Shown piece after piece: positions 1-9,330 of a stretch of 64,000 nucleotides of DNA. The notes below the pieces were generated by a model. That model saw only the letters and a list, made by a program, of their open reading frames with translations, was not told where the DNA came from and did not search any database. Each line of letters opens with the position of its first letter. Positions within the stretch are counted from its first letter, which is position 1. The translations under genes were made by a program, and so were the position numbers. Origin of the DNA: Medicago truncatula (taxonomy: Eukaryota > Streptophyta > Magnoliopsida > Fabales > Fabaceae); assembly GCF_003473485.1 (NCBI RefSeq), contig NC_053047.1, positions 31,606,972 through 31,670,971 on the forward strand. Reading direction: 5' to 3'.

Positions 1-137
1 AGAAGGGTGAACGAACATAAGATTTTGACACCAACAATATATTATTCAACTTATTACATGCTTACATAGTAAAAACACAGAATTTATCAAAACAAGAACT
101 TAAGTTACATAATCAAGTTCACTAGCAATGTAAAAAT

Positions 138-482
138 TCAAGCAACAGACTTAATAATTCCATCTTCATAAGAATTAACAGTCTCAGAAAATACAAAAGC
201 AGAAATTTGTTGGTCAGTCAAAATCAAACGTCCTCCAACTTCACCATCCAATATTTGAACAAAAACTAGAAGATCCATCAACACAAAATACAAACTTATA
301 ACTAAGACCATATTTTTGAATGTTAAATGTCCATTCACTATTTGCATACCAGGATAGTTTTCTCGACCACCAATACCAACACAAAATATATTAATAACAT
401 TATCAATAAATATCAACCATTTTGATGATTCAACACAATCAGGCTTCTTTGTGAACTCAATCTCGATTGGTCTACCCGTCAA
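138..482 (-). pseudogene. Kunitz-type protease inhibitor, truncated and frameshifted
   Basis: The minus-strand translation matches the C-terminal half of the KTI gene at 29917-30579. It keeps the FTKKPxCVESSKWLIF block, the CVGIGG block and the closing IIKSVA. The signal peptide, the Kunitz signature and the first conserved Cys are absent, and the reading frame enters from a stop-containing stretch with no ATG. A one-base deletion near 320 shifts the frame, and a compensating change near 245 restores it. In the alternative frame between them the expected YKFVFC and FCSNIG motifs are readable. The lost 5' half ends close to a (TA)n microsatellite at 563-618. This is a dead relative of the 30 kb gene. 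The family assignment is secure; the exact breakpoints are estimates. Confidence 0.85.
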
Positions 483-560
483 GATCTCATCGCTTTCATA
501 TTATTTGCTTAATGAGTATATCGTTTGTGTGTACTTTTGTGGATTGGTTACCTCTGCCTG

Positions 561-562
<2 letters not shown>

Positions 563-618
<56 letters not shown>
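563..618. repeat. (TA)n microsatellite
   Basis: About 28 uninterrupted TA dinucleotides lie just beyond the truncated 5' side of the KTI pseudogene. Short reading frames rich in Tyr-Ile across it are artefacts of the repeat. Confidence 0.97.
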
Positions 619-621
<3 letters not shown>

Positions 622-639
622 TGCTTAAAGAAGTGCTTT

Positions 640-1190
640 CATTACCTACTGCATTGTAAATAATTGTTTGTGAAATCGTGGCACAATTTTGGTTCAACTT
701 TTGGAGGCTGATTTTGTCAGAAAATTGTGGTGTGAAGGATGTAATCGTGGGGCGATTTTGAGGATCAAGATTAGTGCAATACTAATTATGAGCTCTAATA
801 TGATCACACAATCTAGACAAATCGTGACACGATTTTGCCTGAGTCATAACTTTATATAAGGCTTCATACTTCAAACTCTTGAGAGAGCTTCAACAGAGAG
901 AATCTTGGAAAACCAAAAGAGGTAACTTTAGGATCGAGAGCCTTTGGTGAGAGTTTCTTGGGTTGGGAAACACTTAACACCTTGGATAGATGGATCTCAT
1001 TAGAGAAAGGAACAAATTTCTTGTGACCTTTAGTAACTTGAAAATGAGTAGAAATTAAGGTTTTTTATTTTTGAGCTTGTAAACTAATTTCTTGTAACCT
1101 CTTTGTATTACTCAATTCATTGTTGATCGGATAAATTTGTCTGTATTGGATAAACAAATATTGGTGTGTTGTTTCCTCTTTTCTTCTTTA
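640..1190 (+). mobile_element. Probable LTR-retrotransposon LTR remnant
   Basis: A non-coding stretch with repeated short inverted motifs of the type aaatcgtg-gcacgatttt. A TATA box (tttatataagg, about 852-861) is followed by a purine-rich transcribed-looking segment. This is the usual composition of a legume LTR with its promoter. No second LTR, primer-binding site or coding region was found, so family and ends are uncertain. Confidence 0.35.
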
Positions 1191-1577
1191 TTTTGTTGCT
1201 TTGTTTATGCTTGTGGTGTTCCTTTACACTAAGATCTACGTCAGTTTGTTGTTACTTAAGACTATTTTGCTTTTGCTTACTTCTTCCTTTGCTCCACACA
1301 TCTAAGTTTATTAATGTATTCACAACCAAAATGTTTTTGCTCTTTACACCAATGTCAGAAGTTACTTTTACTATTTTAATTATAGTAAAATTTATTTTTA
1401 CTAATTAAAATTGGTGTAAGGTTAGAGCGGTAAGAGTTTAGCTTTGTAATTTGTGCTGAGTTTGGAATCAAATCCCCTTAAAAATGATTGTAAAACAATT
1501 ATTAATGTCACTTTAATTGATAAAATACAATAGACTAATATGGAGTAAGGTGTGTGAGGAGCTCTACTTTTATTTTT

Positions 1578-1914
1578 AGGTTAATAGTGTTTTACCCCAT
1601 GTAATATAGGTCATTTCTGGTTTTTCTCTTGTAAAATATTTTTTTTCAATTTCATCCTTGTAATTTGAAGATATTTTTTTTTGTTTTGAACCTTCACGAA
1701 AAATTTCACCCCTTGTAATTTGAGCAAATTTAGGTTTACCCCCCTTGTAATTTGAGCAAATTTCGGGTTACCCCCTGTTAATTTGAGCAAATTTTGATTT
1801 ACCCCCTGCCATAAAGGTTCAAAACCAAAAATCCTCAAATTACAAAGACAAAATCCAAAAAATATATTTTACAGAAATGACCTATATTACAGGGGGTAAA
1901 ACACTATTAAACCT
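1578..1914. mobile_element. Mutator-type MITE, 337 bp
   Basis: The ends are inverted repeats about 45-65 bp long: left aggttaatagtgttttaccc, and the right end is its near-complement. The element is flanked by a perfect 9-bp direct repeat, tttattttt, at 1569-1577 and 1915-1923, the target duplication length expected for Mutator-like elements. Inside, 1709-1806 holds about three tandem copies of a unit near 33 bp containing cttgtaatttgagcaaattt. There is no coding capacity. Confidence 0.8.
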
Positions 1915-1955
1915 TTTATTTTTTAATAACTATGCTTGCATGAGTTACACGAAGA

Positions 1956-2003
1956 GTACCTTACCTTTTTTTTTTTTTTTTTTTTTGACAAACGTACCTT
2001 ACC
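1956..2003 (-). mobile_element. Micro-retroposition: poly(T)+gacaaac with 10-bp TSD
   Basis: The 10-mer gtaccttacc occurs at 1956-1965 and again at 1994-2003. Between the copies are only about 21 T residues and gacaaac. This is the structure left when a LINE/SINE-type 3' end with a poly(A) tail integrates on the minus strand with extreme 5' truncation. Confidence 0.6.
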
Positions 2004-2599
2004 GTATTTAAATAAGCAAAAAAAGGGAAGAATAAGTTGTCTAATTTTGACCAAAAAATGTTTTAATATGTACCCGATTCAAAAGTGAAGTCTCCAATTT
2101 TTATAAGTTTTAATTAAATATTTTTGATTGGGTTGATTTACGGTGTTTAATTATATTTTTCTTTTTGTCGATGTTGTTTTGCATTCGATTTATGTATATG
2201 TTATTTATTCGGGGTCTGGAGTAGAGGATTGTGGAAGTCGAGATGGAATAGAAATTGGCAAAGAGGCAAAGGGTAACTTAAAGGTTAAGGGAAACAAATT
2301 GGCTCTTCTTTTTAAAGGAAGGCTTCTTGCTTTTATTGGTTTTTGTATTAGATTTTCAATCGAAATGAAAATAAATCCAATTATGATACTCATAGGTTGT
2401 TAATTTTAGCTCTTTTGTAACTTTGAAATGCTTGTAAACCTTGACATATTCAATATAATTGATGTTTTATTTTATTGTTTCATGAGTTTATTTAATTTAT
2501 TCTTCTATTTTTTAATTAAATGAATTTTAGAATTTGTTTTTTTTTTTAATTAAACATCAGGATTATGATGTGAGTGTATTAGTTGATGGCAAAGTTTGT

Positions 2600-2838
2600 A
2601 GTGAAGGAAAAGAGTCGTAGGTAAAAATATTGCAAGTTCTGCTTAAACTATATACCTATTACCTACGGCCAGAATCCGTCGGTAAAACTAAAATGTTTCT
2701 AAAGTCCATCACTATAGGTTAGAGTGAAGGAAATAATCCGTAGGTATAGACAGATTATTGAGTACAAAGACCTATGTAAGAATGACATTTATGTTTGATT
2801 TTTTGCTGTCACTATATGTCAAGTTTCTTGTAGTGCAA
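2600..2838. mobile_element. Truncated CACTA transposon terminus
   Basis: The right edge reads ...aagtttcttgtagtg, the complement of the classic CACTACAAGAAA terminus. Inside are several degenerate copies of a subterminal motif like ccgtaggta, in both orientations. No matching left terminus is present nearby, so this is a terminal fragment. The same fragment recurs at about 6130-6313 as part of the local duplication. Confidence 0.6.
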
Positions 2839-3213
2839 AGAACCTCAACCCTAAAGTTACCACTCTCGATTTTCCAAGATTCTTTCTCTTTAAGATCTCT
2901 CAAAAGTTTATTAGATGGGACTAAGAATTAGGTTGCCCTAACTTCCTTTTTTTAACTGCAAAAACTTTATCAGATAGGGTGAAAAGTACAAAGATTAATT
3001 AAACTACAAGTCCGAAAAAGCATTTAGATAATCGACCCACCAAAAAGACCCCACACTAAATCATGACGAAATACAAAGCAAAGGTTTTAAAAACCGTAAG
3101 CCTAACTTGTTATTGAATACTTGATTGGAAATTTTATTTAAACTACAGATCTTCGGATCGAGAAGCATCTTGAACATCAACGAATACAATTTCAAAGGGT
3201 TGAATTTTTTTAT

Positions 3214-3855
3214 TCAAACTACAGATCTTCCGAATCCAGCAGTATCTTCAACATCAACGAATACAACTTCAAAAGGTTTAAAATTTTCGCTCATGATCAA
3301 ACGCAGTCCATTCTCATTATCAAAAAATCTTCCAATATTATTACACTGACCAGTTGGATCACTGATGGTGGGACAAAACACAAGCTTGTATCCACGAAAA
3401 CTCCTAATTGTCTCAATCTTAAACAAACCATCTATAACACTCTTACCATTAACACCACCACCAATACCTATCCATGGTTCCATGAAACCACCTTTAACTA
3501 CCACCCACTTGGAGGATTCAGCACATTTTGTCTTCTTTTCAAACACAATATCTAGTGATGTATAGCCAGTAAAGATGAAATCATTGATGTTTTCTGTTGG
3601 TATAAATTTTAGTGGCAAGCTTTTAACATCCTCAGAAAAAGCTTGTTGTACAACAAGTGGACATTGTTCTGTCTCATTAAGCCTAAGTCCACCACCACTT
3701 CCATCAGCTGGCCAAATAAAGTATTTCTTACTCACAAGAATGGGGTTTCCATTTTTATCCTTCACTTGTTCAACACCTTGAGTAAAGGGTAATGGAAAGT
3801 AGGTGGTTAGGGCAAAGAGGAGGAAAGGGAGGGTGGCGAGTAAAGTAGGTTTCAT
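3214..3855 (-). CDS. Kunitz-type protease inhibitor (secreted)
   Basis: An intronless gene of 213 codons. Residues 1-26 are a hydrophobic signal peptide ending PLPFTQG, so the product should enter the secretory pathway (vacuole or apoplast). Residues 31-47 match the soybean-trypsin-inhibitor signature exactly (V-x-D-x-N-G-N-x-I ... Y45-x-I). Four Cys, at 65, 111, 161 and 171, sit where the two Kunitz disulfides are expected. When residues 80-105 are aligned to the reactive loop of soybean trypsin inhibitor, the P1 position falls at Asp92 (NDFIF) rather than Arg/Lys. Trypsin inhibition is therefore doubtful, and another protease or another role is possible. The ATG at 3853-3855 is the first in the transcript-like region, 76 bp below a TATA box. 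It is the intact sister of the pseudogene at 6726-7271. Confidence 0.92.
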   Translation of the reverse strand: MKPTLLATLPFLLFALTTYFPLPFTQGVEQVKDKNGNPILVSKKYFIWPADGSGGGLRLNETEQCPLVVQQAFSEDVKSLPLKFIPTENINDFIFTGYTSLDIVFEKKTKCAESSKWVVVKGGFMEPWIGIGGGVNGKSVIDGLFKIETIRSFRGYKLVFCPTISDPTGQCNNIGRFFDNENGLRLIMSENFKPFEVVFVDVEDTAGFGRSVV

Positions 3856-3930
3856 GGTTTGTTAAGGATATATCAATGTTGATATATGTTTGTGTGTATT
3901 TGTTTTGCAATCTCTCTATGTATAAAACCT

Positions 3931-3940
3931 TAATTTATAG
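3931..3940 (-). promoter_or_regulatory. TATA box of the 3.2 kb KTI gene
   Basis: The minus strand reads ctataaatta, 76 bp upstream of the ATG. Distance and sequence fit a plant TATA box with a 5' UTR near 45 nt. Confidence 0.6.
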
Positions 3941-4167
3941 ACATGGTCTAAGAGTATAGTTTTGGAGTATTAATTAATTTGCTTTGAAATCATGAGCATC
4001 CATGTTTATCTAAAACAAGTATTATAAAACAAATTTATAGATTCTATGCAACTTCACGGCCTCCCACATGATGGCCACTCACCACTTTAAATTATTATTC
4101 TTGATTTTTTTAGCCTCTTAAGAATCAACGGAAATAGAAAATTATGGAGAAGTTTATAAAAAATAAA

Positions 4168-4340
4168 TGGAAAAAACTTAGTACAATTTCTTAGGTGCTT
4201 TTCGTATGGTTCTTAACTAAAAATACCATGATTTCTTCAAATCCATAATTTTCTCGAAGTTTGTTATATCCAAAAAATATGTATTTTTAGTTAAGAACCA
4301 TACGAAAAACACCTAAGGAATTGTAACTAAGTTTTCTCCA
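4168..4340. mobile_element. MITE, 173 bp, with 60-bp inverted repeats
   Basis: The left end (tggaaaaaacttagtacaat and onward) and the right end are inverted copies of each other over about 60 bp, leaving a short loop, so the whole element can fold back. It is bracketed by aaataaa at 4161-4167 and 4341-4347. It splits a sequence that is continuous in the related flank at about 9121-9164, which serves as an approximate empty site. The 7-bp duplication in AT-rich sequence leaves the superfamily open. Confidence 0.75.
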
Positions 4341-4354
4341 AAATAAATTCACCA

Positions 4355-4457
4355 GCTCCTCGTGGCCAAAATATATTCGACTATTTTTTATCATGACAAA
4401 GCTGACTTTGCTCTTTCTAAGCATATGCTAAATTATTTATATATTTCCACGAGGAAC
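4355..4457. repeat. CTCCTCGTGG inverted-repeat element, copy 1
   Basis: GCTCCTCGTGG at 4355-4365 faces ccacgaggaac at 4447-4457, an 11-bp inverted pair with one mismatch. The surrounding 200 bp (through ataattggact and tatggcttcttaa, to about 4550) matches the copies at 9154 and 56308. It lies about 500-600 bp 5' of the KTI gene at 3214-3855. Confidence 0.7.
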
Positions 4458-4861
4458 GTAACCTTTATTTTATACGTAACCTTTATTTTTATAACTTTGT
4501 TTTTGAAGTACCATATAATTGGACTATTGTTAATATGGCTTCTTAAATAAGCTAGTTAATTGGAAAATCATTTCTTGCAAAATCAGCTTGCTTCACATGA
4601 CTAACTTTGGCTTTAATTTCCACACTACTGGACAATTTTTTCATACCCGGTGCATAAAATTAATGGAACCTAAGATACCTAAAAAGCCCTGAGTTGTGCC
4701 TCCCCCATTTGTAGAACACGTTCAATGTATTCATTTGTTGGCATTCCTAGATACTTTGCCTCAAATATATGGTACACATCTATAGCAAATCTTTCTAAGC
4801 ATTTTACTGCTGTGCTTTGACATATTCGAACACTGTCATCAACATTGCTAGCTGGCATTCC

Positions 4862-5541
4862 ATTTAGGGGTGTTCAAAACCGAACCAACACAATAGAAAA
4901 CTCGTATTTGATTCAGATGTAATCGGATCATTTTCTTGCTCAACCGCATAGTTTGGTTTGGTTTAATTTGCGGTTTTCATTTTACCAACCGAACCAAACC
5001 AAACCAAACCAAACCGCAACATAAAAAAAATGTTAATTAAACATATCTCGCCTACACAATACTCATAGAAATTCAAAGAAAACTTTTATTGAATCACATA
5101 TTTTTTCTTTTATTAGATTCCTTCTTTGATTTTTATTTAAAAAACGTATTAACGTGCTACTTAAAATTTTAATGAATGATAAAATCTTAATCTTTTGCAT
5201 TTCTTACAAAATAAACTTACGTTTTGTCCATGTTTTTAACTTGGTCTATGTTGTTAGAAACATTGTAAAATGAAAATGAAATTGTAATATTTGATGAAAT
5301 TTGAAACATTGCTGAAAATATGTTGTGTTTTAGATTTTTAACTTGATTTTAATGTTGTAAACAAAAAAACGTGTCGTCTCAAAAAACCGCACCAACCAAT
5401 CCAACCCAAACTATATTGATTTGGTTTGGATTTTATTTTAAGTCAACTGAGTCAAACCAAACTACTTGCTTTTTTATCTTGCGGTTCGAGTGACTTTTAC
5501 CCTCAAAACCAAACCAAACCGCACCGCGAACACCCCTAAAT
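4862..5541. mobile_element. hAT-like non-autonomous element, 680 bp
   Basis: The ends are inverted: atttaggggtgttc at the left and gaacacccctaaat at the right, with further inverted similarity built from ggtttggttt / aaaccaaacc strings. The YAGGGGTG-type end is common in plant hAT elements. A clean 8-bp target duplication could not be defined; ttccatt occurs on both sides with an offset. There is no coding region. Confidence 0.55.
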
Positions 5542-6130
5542 TTCCATTCCACGAGCAGTGCCAACAATTTGAAACAAAATCAATCAATTACTTGATTTAT
5601 AATATTGTTTATGGAATATTTATCTATAAAGTTTTTTATTTTTTTAACATCAAAATTTATTTAACAAACCAGATCCCCGCTCAAAACGAACAAAGACCGA
5701 ATGCTACAAACAAAAGATGTTGTATATAGGCGGAACACCCAAAATAAACACCATAAAAGACACTCATACGCAAACCACCTAACCAAACCCTACCTTCAAC
5801 ACCACCAAGGACAACAACCACCAAAAGAAACAACTCCACCTAAATCAGACTCCATCACGCACCACCGCTGAAAACGATATCGATAACCACTCCTCGCCAC
5901 TACTCACCCCAAAAAACATCCCTCTAAATAACACATTCTAATCACATCATCATAACTGAGCCACTTTCGAAAAAGGCATATTCTAATACTCTTTGAGCTT
6001 CCACCACCTCTCAACCTCCAATCCATCGAAAGAACACCATAATAATCCCAAAGAAAAACTTGAATAAAAAAACTATCTTCCGATCTCGAATCAAAAGCGA
6101 TCGGTCCACCATACTCCAGAATCAAATCAG
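5542..6130. other. Unassigned sequence, no gene recognised
   Basis: 5640-6125 is unusually C-rich on the plus strand (G-rich on the minus strand) for this window, with ACCACC-type triplet runs. The minus-strand frame at 5904-6125 has 73 codons and no recognisable motif. It could be the 5' region of an unidentified retroelement; no function is assigned. Confidence 0.3.
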
Positions 6131-6313
6131 AAGGGTGCCGAGTTATAGGTATAGGTATTCTAGGTTATACCTATGTAATCCGTAGGTATAGACAGATTAT
6201 TGAGTACAAAGACCTTCCGTATAGGTATAGGTATTCTAGGTTATACCTATGTAAGAATGATATTTATGTTCGATTTTTTGCTGTCACTATATGTCAAGTT
6301 TCTTGTAGTGCAA
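6130..6313. mobile_element. Truncated CACTA terminus, second copy
   Basis: It ends in ttcttgtagtg like the fragment at 2600-2838. A 35-bp subterminal segment (tataggtataggtattctag and onward) occurs twice, at about 6144 and 6220, giving a local tandem duplication not present in the first copy. Confidence 0.55.
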
Positions 6314-6725
6314 AGAACCTCAACCCTAAACTTACCACTCTCGATTTTCCAAGATTCTTTCTCTTTAAGATCTCTCAAAAGTTTGAAGTATGAAGTCTTA
6401 TATAGAGTAAACAAGGTAAAATATTGATGGGACTAAGAATTAGGTTGCCCTAACTTCCTTTTTTTAACAGCAAAAACTTTATCAGATAGGGTGAAAAGTA
6501 CAAAGATTAATTAAACCACAAGTTCGAAAAAGCATTTAGATAATCGACCCACCAAAAAGACCCCACACTAAATCATGACGAAATACAAAGCAAAGGTTCG
6601 AAAACCGTAAGCCTAACTTGTTATTGAATACTTGATTGAAAATTTTATTCAAACTACAGATCTTCCGGATCGAGAAGCATCTTCAACATCAACGAATACA
6701 ACTTCAAAGGGTTGACATTTTTTAT

Positions 6726-7271
6726 TCAAACTACAGATCTTCCGGATCGAGGAGCATCTTCAACATCAACGAATACAACTTCAAAAGGTTTAAAATTTTC
6801 GCTCATGATCAAACGCAGTCCATTCTCATTATCAAAAAATCTTCCAATATTATTACATAAACCAGGTGGATCACTAATGGTGGGACAAAACACAAGCTTG
6901 TATCGAAGAAAACCCCTAATTCTCTCAATCTTAAACAAACCATCTATAACACTCTTACCATTAACACCACCACCAATACCTATCCATGGTTCCATGAAAC
7001 CACCTTTAACTACCACCCACTTGGAGGATTCAGCACATTTTGTCTTCTTTTCAAATACAATATCTAGGGATGTATAGCCAGTAAAGATGAAATCATTGAT
7101 GTTTTCTGTTTTTAACATCCTCAGAAAAAGCTTGCTGTACAACAAGTGGACATTGTTCTGTCTCATTAAGCCTAATCATAGGATGAAAATAACTTGAGTA
7201 AAGTGTAATGGAAAGTAGGTGGTTAGGGCAAAGAGGATGAAATAGAGGGTGGAAAGTAATGTAGTCTTCAT
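6726..7271 (-). pseudogene. Kunitz-type protease inhibitor, dead copy
   Basis: A duplicate of the gene at 3214-3855. An ATG and signal peptide are still present at 7269-7271 (starting MKTTLLSTL), but the frame stops after about 31 codons. The segment encoding the Kunitz signature is deleted there. A second deletion around 7110 removes the sequence encoding SLPLKFIPT and shifts the frame. Downstream of it the C-terminal half (6726-7110) is open and nearly identical to the sister gene, including the Cys pair and the closing RSVV. The 5' flank has ctctaaataagag where the plus-strand gene at 44965 has a good TATA box. The product would be non-functional. Confidence 0.9.
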
Positions 7272-7543
7272 GGTTTGTCAAGGATATATCAATGTTGAGA
7301 TATGTTTGTGTGTATTTGTTTTGAATGGTTCAAACTCTTATTTAGAGATTATTTCTTGTTAAGAAATTATTCATGTTTATCTAATGTTATATAAACAAAT
7401 ATATAAATCACATGCATGAAAATAAATAAATTAAGTTGGAATATAAAACGTTCATATGACCTGTCCCTCACATGATGCCACTCACATTTTCTCTATAAAC
7501 TATTCTTGTAATGCTATTTGGATAGTTTTTACTCAATTCATGA

Positions 7544-7644
7544 GCTCCTCATGGAAAATATTATATTCAACCGTATAACAAAAGCTGATTCAGGTCTTGG
7601 ATTCATAATCTTAATTTTGTAGCACATTATTCAGCTCCTCATGG
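7544..7644. repeat. CTCCTCGTGG-type motif, copy 2 (direct pair)
   Basis: gctcctcatgg occurs at 7544-7554 and again at 7634-7644, this time as direct rather than inverted copies. It lies 270-370 bp 5' of the dead KTI start. Confidence 0.55.
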
Positions 7645-7932
7645 GTAATAATATATCTGTTTTGGGAGCACATTTTATATTTTTTAATATCAAGAGGAAA
7701 CGCAAACATCCCAACTAGGTTGACATCTCCAAACAACCTAATCATATGCTGCCTACTGCATAATGATATATATACTAAAGAAACCGAAAAATATATATAA
7801 GAGGGAGGCCAATCCAAAACCTTAAACAAACCAACAGGAAATTCAAAGAAAAAAAAACTAAAAAAAAATAAAAATCATCAAACTGAAACAATCTTTGTGG
7901 CCATGGTTCACGGCCACAATATTTATTTATAG

Positions 7933-8672
7933 ATATCCCACCTCCAATTTGTAGACGATACTCTTATTTTGGGGGAAAATTGGGCTAATGTCAGGTTATG
8001 CGTGTTGTTCTTTAACTTAATTTTTGCAGCTATGTCTGATTTGAAGGTGAATTTTCACAAGAGTGAGCTTGTTGGAGTTAATGTTAGCTTGTCTTGGTTG
8101 CTTGAAGCAACCGCAATTTTGAATTGTAAGGTTATTATCTTGCCTGTTATGTATCTCGGCCTTCCCGTTGGTGGAGATTCTCGTCGGTTGAATTTTTGTG
8201 ACCCTGTTGTTAATCATATTAAATCCCGCTTGTCCAGTTGGAAAAGTAGAACCTTGTCTTTTCGTGGTCGCCAACTTGTTCTTCTAAAGTCTATCCTGAG
8301 CTCGCTCTATGTCTATGCTCTTTCCTTCTGCAAAGCTTCCTCATGTATCATCTCTTCTATTGAATCTCTTTTAATTCGTTTTTTTTTTTTCCAGGGGGCG
8401 GGGGTGAAGATCATAGGAAAATTTGTTGGATTGATTGAGGGTCCATCTATTTGGACAAGGAGGTTGGCGATTTAGGGGTAAGGAGAATTAAAGTTTAATT
8501 TGACACTGTTGGATAAATGGTGTTGGAGGTTGCAGATGGATATATAGAGAGGGTCTTTGGTTTCGACTCTTAGACGCTAGATATGACCTTGTTGGGGGCG
8601 GTTACACGTAGGGGCGGGAGGGTTCGACGTGGTGGAGGGAGATAGTTAGGATCCATGATGGTATTGGTTTGG
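7933..8672 (+). pseudogene. LINE (L1-type) reverse transcriptase fragment
   Basis: The frame begins in the RT catalytic block, FVDD at 7948-7959 (the YADD/FADD box). It continues through LKVNFHKSELVGVN, YLGLPVGG and the RLSSWK...LSFRGRQLVLLKSIL segment typical of plant L1-clade reverse transcriptases, as far as the IESLLIRFFF block. The frame breaks near 8395 at a T-run and stops at 8475; recognisable but broken similarity (GVRRIK) goes on to about 8670. The endonuclease, the first half of the RT and the 3' end are absent. This is a dead internal LINE fragment, sitting between two KTI-flank remnants. Confidence 0.85.
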
Positions 8673-9330
8673 CGGTGGGCACCACTTTAAATTATTCTTG
8701 TTTTTTGTTCTTTTTGACAAGTTAATGCGCGTCTTTATTTCATTATTTTTTATTAAACTATTTTATCGTCTATTGTCAACAAATAAAAAGACGGATATGT
8801 CAGTGCTCGTTTTAAAGCTAGTTTTTACAAATAAGATTATTTATGATAGCCCAACATGTATGTGTGTGTCTATATATATAATAAGGGTAGTTTATCATAT
8901 AATATACTAATCGTGGAGTTTGGTTAGTGATTGACTTGTGATATTGGAGTTCGTTCCTCTCAAGTTCGATTTCTTTGATACCAATTTTGGTGGGTTAAGT
9001 CTATACAGAACTATGCTTTGGGTTTAAACGAAGCCCTCGCAAGTGGGTGGTGTAATTGATATTCAACAACCTCGTGGCCAAAGGATATTCAACAACTATA
9101 CTCTGGGTTTAAAGGAACTATGGAGAATTTTATAAAAAATTATAAATTAACCAGCTCCTCGTGGCCAAAGGATATTCAACAACCTATATTTGAGCATATC
9201 CATAATTATTTATATATTTCCACGAGGAGCGTATCCTTTATTTTATATCTTTGTTTTTGAACTATATAAAAAATAAAAGTTTTTGAAGTACATATAATTG
9301 GACTGTTAAGCCACAATGATGACCGGTCAA
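8671..9330. repeat. Orphan KTI 5'-flank remnant
   Basis: caccactttaaattattctt at 8671 matches 4081 in the KTI flank. 9115-9330 (aactatggagaattttataa through ataattggact) matches 4141-4540. A partial extra copy of cctcgtggccaaaggatatt lies at 9070. GCTCCTCGTGG at 9154-9164 and CCACGAGGAGC at 9220-9230 form a perfect 11-bp inverted repeat. No KTI coding sequence follows on the minus strand; the LINE fragment lies there instead. Confidence 0.6.

Larger units (their letters stand above)
2738..4560. repeat. Segmental duplication, copy 1 (carries intact KTI)
   Basis: From the CACTA-derived sequence through the KTI gene and its 5' flank, this block repeats at about 6174-7664 in the same orientation. 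Shared landmarks are the gttgccctaacttcc and aaaagaccccacactaaatc strings downstream of the gene, the coding region, and the flank up to the GCTCCTCGTGG-type motifs. Copy 1 also holds a MITE at 4168-4340 that is missing from copy 2. Confidence 0.85.
6174..7664. repeat. Segmental duplication, copy 2 (carries dead KTI)
   Basis: Same-orientation copy of about 2738-4560. Similarity is high from the CACTA fragment through the KTI-related region and fades upstream of the former start codon near 7325. It resumes in patches (cacatgatg...cactcac; the ctcctcatgg motifs). Confidence 0.85.

Noticed and set aside
451-663. Plus-strand frames rich in Tyr-Ile (also 18349-18615 and minus 18414-18626)
   Set aside because: They are translations of (TA)n microsatellites.
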